Shown here in pieces: positions 8,229-12,772 of a stretch of DNA of 12,772 nt; the stretch's first letter is position 1, and each line of letters opens with the position of its first letter. The DNA is taken from contig CAMWUX010000009.1 in NCBI GenBank assembly GCA_947177605.1, positions 1 to 12,772 of the forward strand, in the 5' to 3' direction. The notes under the pieces are model-generated. The model was not told the origin of the DNA and did no database searches. It saw nothing but the letters and a program-made list of their open reading frames with translations. Origin of the DNA: an uncultured Porphyromonadaceae bacterium. Lineage in GTDB: Bacteria; Bacteroidota; Bacteroidia; Bacteroidales; Muribaculaceae. The translations under genes were made by a program, and so were the position numbers.

Positions 8229-8262
8229 TTGTGGCGGATTTCGGGATTATTCCGTATCTTTG
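8229..8262 (+). promoter_or_regulatory. Promoter of the rhomboid-EEP operon
   Basis: TATCTTTG at 8255-8262 is an exact TAnnTTTG match placed 16 bases before the ATG at 8279. A TTG at 8229-8231 is a possible -33 box, but its 23-base spacing is longer than the usual 19-21. The -7 element lies inside the extension that a GTG start at 8231 would add. It therefore argues that translation begins at 8279 on a very short leader. Confidence 0.6.
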
Positions 8263-8278
8263 TATTAAAATTACAGAT

Positions 8279-8944
8279 ATGCTACGACTTATTAAATCGA
8301 TGCCTCCGGTCACTAAAAACCTCATCATCATAAACTTTTTGGTGTGGCTCGCGATGGCACTGTTTCCCGCCACCATCGGATTAAAGGCCGATGCGTTTCT
8401 CGGACTTCACTACTACGAATCTCCCCTGTTCAACCCGGCTCAGCTACTCACCTATATGTTTATTCACGGAGGGTTCTTCCATGTATTCTTCAATATGTTT
8501 ACCCTCTTCTTCTTCGGAGCCTCCATCGAATACAATCTCGGTTCGCGCCGTTTCCTCCTGTACTACCTGGTGTGCGGCGTAGGCGCCGGACTCATCCAGG
8601 AGGCTGTATGGGCTATGACACTTCCGCCACAGGCTTATATCCATGAGGCTTACTTCCATGGCCACGCTTGGCTCGGCGCCTATACCGTAGGAGCCAGCGG
8701 CGCTATCTACGGTGTGCTTCTCGCATTCGCGATGCTATACCCCAACCGGCCTATCTACTTCATCTTTCTGCCGGTGCCCATCAAAGCCAAATGGATGGTG
8801 CTCATCTGGGGTGGCCTCGAACTGGTGCTCGGCATGAGCAGCGCTTCCGATGGCATAGCCCACTTTGCCCATCTTGGTGGTATGATATTCGGCTTCATGC
8901 TTATGGCCTACTGGATTAAGAAAGGTACAGTATACAGAGAATAA
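8279..8944 (+). CDS. Rhomboid-family intramembrane serine protease, first of pair
   Basis: Polytopic inner-membrane protease that would cut transmembrane helices of client proteins; the client is unknown. The product is 221 residues with about six hydrophobic segments. Diagnostic features are HVFFN (H68, N72, the HxxxN motif of TM2), GASGAIYG with the nucleophile S140 in TM4, and AHFAHLGG with the catalytic H198 in TM6. This is a Ser-His dyad, so the enzyme should be active. The frame stays open upstream to a GTG at 8231. That extension would contain the -7 promoter element and lacks similarity to a rhomboid N-terminus, so the ATG at 8279 (MLRLIKSMPPVTKNLIIIN) is preferred. The short cytoplasmic N-terminus, SMPPVTKNLIIIN, is usual for Bacteroidetes rhomboids. 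The next rhomboid starts 5 bases after the stop. Confidence 0.93.
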   Translation: MLRLIKSMPPVTKNLIIINFLVWLAMALFPATIGLKADAFLGLHYYESPLFNPAQLLTYMFIHGGFFHVFFNMFTLFFFGASIEYNLGSRRFLLYYLVCGVGAGLIQEAVWAMTLPPQAYIHEAYFHGHAWLGAYTVGASGAIYGVLLAFAMLYPNRPIYFIFLPVPIKAKWMVLIWGGLELVLGMSSASDGIAHFAHLGGMIFGFMLMAYWIKKGTVYRE

Positions 8945-8949
8945 GCCTG

Positions 8950-9741
8950 ATGAGACAATTTCTGACCCGCATATCCGCACCTACTGCCACGACGCTGATC
9001 ATTGCCATCAATGCCGTGGTGTTTGTGGTTGTTCACATATTCGGGTCGTGGTCGGAGATGCTGCTCGGGCTGTTAACGCTCCCCCTCTCCATATCCGACA
9101 TAGCGGTGCGTCCCTGGACTCCTCTCACCTATATGTTTACCCAATACGCGCCATTTCATATTCTGGCCAATATGCTGTTGCTCTACTTCTACGCATCTCC
9201 GGCCGTGCGCTCTGCCGGAGAGTTGAGCAGTCGCCGGCTCTGGGGCGTATATCTCATCGGAGGCATAGCCGGTGCATTGGCAGCACTTCTCGCCTGCCGG
9301 ATCACGGCATATCCCTCGGACGGCCTTGTCGGGGCCTCTGCATCTGTACTTGCTGTGATGGCCTACACTACCCTACGGCTACCCCGCATCAAGGTCCCGC
9401 TCATATTTTTCGGCATGGTGGAGCTGCGCGTACTCACTCTCATTCTGATACTTCTTGTGATCATCGCTTCAGGGCCATCGGTCGTCGACGTCCAGGCTGC
9501 ACACGCGGGCGGATTCCTGGCCGGCGTGGCGATAGCTCTATTCTTCAACCGGCCGATAACGAAGCCTGCTCCCATGCCCGCACCTACCTCGGCGCCGGCA
9601 GCCACGCCCGATATACCTGACATACCTGACGGGGAGATGCTCGATATGCTTCTCGACAAGATACGCCGTTCCGGCTATAATTCACTCACTGAAGAGGAGC
9701 GCGCAAGACTTCAGCAACTAAGCCAACGCATTGCCCCATGA
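8950..9741 (+). CDS. Rhomboid-family intramembrane serine protease with C-terminal tail, second of pair
   Basis: Second, diverged rhomboid of 263 residues. The catalytic features are intact: FHILAN (H70, N74), GASASVLA with nucleophile S130, and AAHAGGFLAG with H185. About six membrane segments span residues 14-203. Unlike its neighbour it has an extra tail: a Pro/Ala-rich linker (about 204-228, ending in a DIPDIPD repeat) and a short charged helical module (about 229-260, LLDKIRRSGYNSLTEEER). That module resembles the small domain often found at the end of Bacteroidetes rhomboids (probably Pfam DUF6576; the name is from memory). The tail should be cytoplasmic. The gene starts 5 bases after the first rhomboid, and its stop overlaps the next gene's ATG (ATGA), so the three genes are very likely co-transcribed and translationally coupled. 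Confidence 0.92.
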   Translation: MRQFLTRISAPTATTLIIAINAVVFVVVHIFGSWSEMLLGLLTLPLSISDIAVRPWTPLTYMFTQYAPFHILANMLLLYFYASPAVRSAGELSSRRLWGVYLIGGIAGALAALLACRITAYPSDGLVGASASVLAVMAYTTLRLPRIKVPLIFFGMVELRVLTLILILLVIIASGPSVVDVQAAHAGGFLAGVAIALFFNRPITKPAPMPAPTSAPAATPDIPDIPDGEMLDMLLDKIRRSGYNSLTEEERARLQQLSQRIAP

Positions 9742-10883
9742 CCATAACACGCCCCTCACGATCCACGGCCATTGGCCGTGCGGCTTCCGGTGCCGGCATC
9801 CTCGCCAATATCGTCGTGGGGCTAATCACCATTGCATCGGCCTACGGCGGTATCATAGACCCCAACCGCACGGCGATACCGGCTCTGCTCGCCATGCTCT
9901 TTCCGGCACTGCTGGTGCTCACACTTCTGCTCACTGCCATCAATTGTATATGGTGGCGCCGCCGGGCACTGATCGGAGCAGCTACACTGCTGATATGCGC
10001 CGGACCGATACTTACCTACTGTCCCCTCAACTTCTTCCGTCCGTCAGAGGCATCTATCGCCGAGCGTGGCGACAGGGTACTGAAAGTAATGACATTCAAC
10101 GTGCTCGGATTCCACGACATCTCCGGCAACCTTGCCGACAGCACATCTATCAACCCCACCATCCGGTTTATCCTCGACAACGACCCCGACATAGCGATAT
10201 GTCAGGAAGCCACTCCCCTTTTCGGCGAATTTTTTTCACCTCTCGTATCCGCCGACACTCTTGCCATCGCTGCTCAGTATCCCTACCGGTATACCTCGCG
10301 CCGCGGTATGGCATTGCTCTCGAAATATCCTTTTGAGCGCGTGGAAGTACCTGTGGCCGATGAGAATGCCTACGACGTATGTCGCTACGATGTTGATGTC
10401 GAAGGCATCGCGTTACACATATTCAACGTACATCTGCAATCGATCGGTCTCACGGGCGAGGATAAAGCCGTGTATCGCAATATGACCCACGGTGATGCTC
10501 CCGGAGGAGGTATTGGCGAACTGCGCCGCGGCATATTCCGCAAACTCGGAGCGGCATTCCGCGCCCGCGCCGAGCAGGCTGTCGAGATACGCCGGGCGCT
10601 CGACGATACTGCCGGTAATATAATCCTCGCAGGCGATTTCAACGATATACCCGGCTGCTATGCCTCACGCGTGATAGGCGGCTCTGACCTCACCGACGCT
10701 TATAGCCATGCAGGCCTCGGCCCGGCTATCACCTACCACGCCGACCGCCTCTTCTTCCGCATCGACCAGATATTCTACCGCGGCGACATCGATGCGCTGC
10801 GTGTCGACGCACTCAGTTGCCCGTGGTCCGACCACTATCCGCTGATTGCCTATTTCCTTATCACCGACAATTCAAAACAATAA
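9738..10883 (+). CDS. Membrane-anchored endonuclease/exonuclease/phosphatase-family protein
   Basis: The 381-residue product has three N-terminal membrane helices (about 19-40, 46-71 and 77-94), then an EEP-fold hydrolase domain (about 114-376). Catalytic residues of the fold are visible: TFNVLGF with N121, CQEA with metal ligand E157, NVHLQS with H232, AGDFND with D300 and N302, RIDQIF with D343, and SDHYP with D365 and H366. The fold covers metal-dependent nucleases, sphingomyelinases and inositol-phosphate phosphatases, so the substrate is open. Positive charges at the N-terminus (R5, R8, R14) and in the TM2-TM3 loop (RRR at 74-76) predict an N-in topology. This places the catalytic domain in the periplasm, which argues against a chromosomal DNA repair role. 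The start is the ATG overlapping the second rhomboid's stop by 4 bases. Confidence 0.9.
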   Translation: MTITRPSRSTAIGRAASGAGILANIVVGLITIASAYGGIIDPNRTAIPALLAMLFPALLVLTLLLTAINCIWWRRRALIGAATLLICAGPILTYCPLNFFRPSEASIAERGDRVLKVMTFNVLGFHDISGNLADSTSINPTIRFILDNDPDIAICQEATPLFGEFFSPLVSADTLAIAAQYPYRYTSRRGMALLSKYPFERVEVPVADENAYDVCRYDVDVEGIALHIFNVHLQSIGLTGEDKAVYRNMTHGDAPGGGIGELRRGIFRKLGAAFRARAEQAVEIRRALDDTAGNIILAGDFNDIPGCYASRVIGGSDLTDAYSHAGLGPAITYHADRLFFRIDQIFYRGDIDALRVDALSCPWSDHYPLIAYFLITDNSKQ

Positions 10884-10903
10884 TCTACAATATATTAATT
10901 CAC

Positions 10904-12772
10904 ATGAAGAAATCAATCATTGCTCTGCTCGCACTACTACTCTCTGCGGCAGCTCCATCCGCCAGCGCTATGGAAAATCAGCGATCCAATCCCTTCATGG
11001 TCGACTATCCCGACCCCATGAACATCCCTCCATTCGAGTCTATAACTACCGCCGATTATATGGAGGCATTCGACGCCGGTATCGAACAGTACCGCAAAGA
11101 GGTGAAAGCCATTGCCGACAATAAGGCCAAGCCGACATTCGACAACACCATCCTCGCTCTCGAGAAGTCGGGACAACTGCTCAACCGCGTAATGTACGTA
11201 TTCTCCTCCCTCAACGAGACCGACAACACTCCTGAGATGGACGCTCTCGCTGCCAAAATCATGCCCGCCTACTCTGCTTGCATGGGCGAGGTAAGCATGA
11301 ACGACAAGCTCTTCAAGCGCGTGAAGAAACTCTACGATACACGCGACAATCTCGACCTCAGCCCCGCTCAGAAACGCGACATCGAGGAGACATACAAGAG
11401 CTTCACTCTCAACGGCGCCCTGCTCAACAAGGCAGACAAGAAGCGACTGAAAGAACTCAACACCACTCTGGCCGATCTCTACATCAAGTTTAACCAGAAT
11501 CTGCTCACCGCCACCAACGACTTCGTGATCTTCGTGGGCGACTCCACAATGCTCTCCGGCCTTCCGGCCGCCAGCGTGGCCATCGCTGCCGAAGAAGCCG
11601 CATCGCGCGGTCAGGCAGGCAAGTGGGCTTTCACGCTTCACGCACCGAGCCGTCTGCCTCTGCTCCAGTATGCCGACAGCCGTGACCTCCGCCGCCGTAT
11701 GTATGAGGGCTACACATCTCTGGCATTCTCCGGGAAATACGACAATCAGCCCGTGGTGAAAGAGATCCTCGCAGCCCGTGCCGAAAAGGCACGTCTGCTC
11801 GGCTTCCCCACATTTGGCGCCTATATGACCTCCAATGTGATGGCCAAGACACCCGAAGCAGCCCGCGAACTGCTTATGCAGATCTGGGAGCCCGCCATAC
11901 AGCGTGTGGACGAGGAAGTGGCCGAAATGCAGGCTCTCGCCGATGCCGAAGATGCGGGTATCGTCATCAAGCCCTGGGACTATTACTACTACGCAGAGAA
12001 GGTGCGCCGCCATAAATACAATCTCGACGAGGATGAGGTGCGCGCCTACTTCCCCCTCGAAAATGTACGGAAGGGCATTTTCAATATGGCCGAACGTCTC
12101 TACGGCGTTACCTTCACCGAACTTCCCGATGCTCCCAAATACAACCCCGAAGTTAAGGTCTATGAAGTGAAGGATGCCGACGGCAACCACGTAGCCGTAT
12201 TTATGACCGACTATTTCCCACGCGCCTCCAAGCGTCAGGGAGCATGGATGAGCGAATTTCAGGGTGCGTTCGTAGACCCCGACGGCACATCGCAGCGTCC
12301 CATCGTATATAATGTAGGCAACTTCACCCGTCCAACGGCCGAGACCCCGGCACTTCTGACCCTTGACGAAGTGGAGACGATGTTCCATGAATTCGGCCAT
12401 GGCCTCCATGGAATGCTCACCAAGGCCACCCTCCGTAGCCAGGCCGGCACCAACGTGGACCGCGACTTCGTGGAACTCCCCTCTCAGATCCACGAGCACT
12501 GGGCTCTCGAACCCGAACTACTCAAAACCTACGCCTTCCACTACAAGACAGGCGAAGTAATCCCCGACAGCCTCGTAGAGAAACTCATCGCAGCCTCCAC
12601 CCACAATCAGGGCTTCACCACCACTGAACTCGTAGGCGCAGCACTGCTCGACCTCGCATACGGCGACCTCACCGAAGGCAACACCGATATCGACATTCCC
12701 ACCTTCGAAGCCAAGGTAGCCGCTGATCTCAAGAAGCCTTCGCAGGTAGAGTACCGCTACCGCACCCCCTAC
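10904..12772 (+). CDS. dcp: M3-family metallopeptidase (peptidyl-dipeptidase Dcp / oligopeptidase type), secreted, 3' end beyond window
   Basis: Zinc metallopeptidase that trims short peptides. 623 codons are present, up to the exact window edge, of an expected ~690-710. A clear signal peptide opens the protein: MKKS, a hydrophobic LLALLL core, then SASA with likely cleavage after A22. No lipobox Cys is seen, so the product should be periplasmic. The mature part begins NPFMVDYPDP, typical of this family in Bacteroidetes. The zinc site is intact: MFHEFGHGLHGML with H495, E496 and H499, and FVELPSQ with E524, 29 residues after the first His as in E. coli Dcp (H470/E499). Dcp versus oligopeptidase A-like specificity cannot be settled here, so the symbol is tentative. 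It follows the EEP gene by 20 bases with no visible TAnnTTTG element between, so it may share the upstream transcript. A 520-codon antisense frame opposite it is a coding shadow. Confidence 0.93.
   Translation, partial: MKKSIIALLALLLSAAAPSASAMENQRSNPFMVDYPDPMNIPPFESITTADYMEAFDAGIEQYRKEVKAIADNKAKPTFDNTILALEKSGQLLNRVMYVFSSLNETDNTPEMDALAAKIMPAYSACMGEVSMNDKLFKRVKKLYDTRDNLDLSPAQKRDIEETYKSFTLNGALLNKADKKRLKELNTTLADLYIKFNQNLLTATNDFVIFVGDSTMLSGLPAASVAIAAEEAASRGQAGKWAFTLHAPSRLPLLQYADSRDLRRRMYEGYTSLAFSGKYDNQPVVKEILAARAEKARLLGFPTFGAYMTSNVMAKTPEAARELLMQIWEPAIQRVDEEVAEMQALADAEDAGIVIKPWDYYYYAEKVRRHKYNLDEDEVRAYFPLENVRKGIFNMAERLYGVTFTELPDAPKYNPEVKVYEVKDADGNHVAVFMTDYFPRASKRQGAWMSEFQGAFVDPDGTSQRPIVYNVGNFTRPTAETPALLTLDEVETMFHEFGHGLHGMLTKATLRSQAGTNVDRDFVELPSQIHEHWALEPELLKTYAFHYKTGEVIPDSLVEKLIAASTHNQGFTTTELVGAALLDLAYGDLTEGNTDIDIPTFEAKVAADLKKPSQVEYRYRTPY

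Noticed and set aside
8060..8278. Possible small RNA gene or leader peptide in the AT-rich divergent gap.
   Set aside because: No convincing ORF, stable hairpin with T-run, or promoter beyond those of HU and the rhomboid was seen.
9614..9634. Short tandem repeat ATACCTGAC x2.
   Set aside because: It only encodes the DIPDIPD stretch of the rhomboid linker. Two copies in a low-complexity coding segment do not indicate a repeat element.
10937..12499. A 520-codon open frame on the minus strand opposite the M3 peptidase gene.
   Set aside because: The plus-strand frame has a complete HEFGH zinc site and signal peptide. The antisense product is rich in Cys, His and Gly with no family motif. It is a shadow caused by GC-rich codon use.
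1..12772. Mobile element, CRISPR array, phage defence system or tRNA/rRNA gene.
   Set aside because: No transposase, direct repeat array, terminal inverted repeats or RNA gene signatures were found; every long reading frame is accounted for by a metabolic, housekeeping or membrane gene.

Overview
The window looks like chromosomal DNA of a Bacteroidales bacterium with a fairly high GC content. Three things point there. Several intergenic regions carry the Bacteroidetes -7 element TAnnTTTG (TATCTTTG, TATATTTG, TAATTTTG). No gene has an obvious Shine-Dalgarno sequence. The gene types fit the order: a long animal-type urocanate hydratase, a fused formiminotransferase-cyclodeaminase, paired rhomboids, and an M3 peptidase with a signal peptide. 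The family cannot be fixed from sequence alone; Muribaculaceae and Rikenellaceae are plausible guesses.

Left part (1-7617, minus strand). A four-gene histidine-utilisation operon is transcribed ftcD-hutU-hutH-hutI from a near-consensus promoter at about 7644-7675. Adjacent genes overlap by 4, 4 and 8 bases. The enzymes form a complete route. HutH deaminates histidine to urocanate, HutU hydrates it to imidazolonepropionate, HutI opens the ring to formiminoglutamate, and FtcD moves the formimino group to tetrahydrofolate and releases ammonia, yielding glutamate and methenyl-THF. No hut regulator or histidine transporter is present in the window. Downstream lies pepT (tripeptidase), cut by the left edge, with its own candidate promoter.

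Middle (7618-8278). A small HU-type nucleoid protein gene (minus strand) is followed by a strong GC-rich hairpin that separates it from the hut promoter. An AT-rich divergent region of about 220 bases holds the HU promoter, the promoter of the rightward genes, and a short palindrome.

Right part (8279-12772, plus strand). Two different rhomboid-family intramembrane proteases and a membrane-anchored endonuclease/exonuclease/phosphatase-fold protein form a tight operon (5-base gap, then a 4-base overlap). After 20 bases comes an M3 metallopeptidase with a signal peptide (Dcp/oligopeptidase type), cut by the right edge. The rhomboid-rhomboid-EEP set has no obvious assigned role and is the most interesting part. 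The rest is ordinary core metabolism. I see no mobile element, CRISPR array, tRNA or rRNA.
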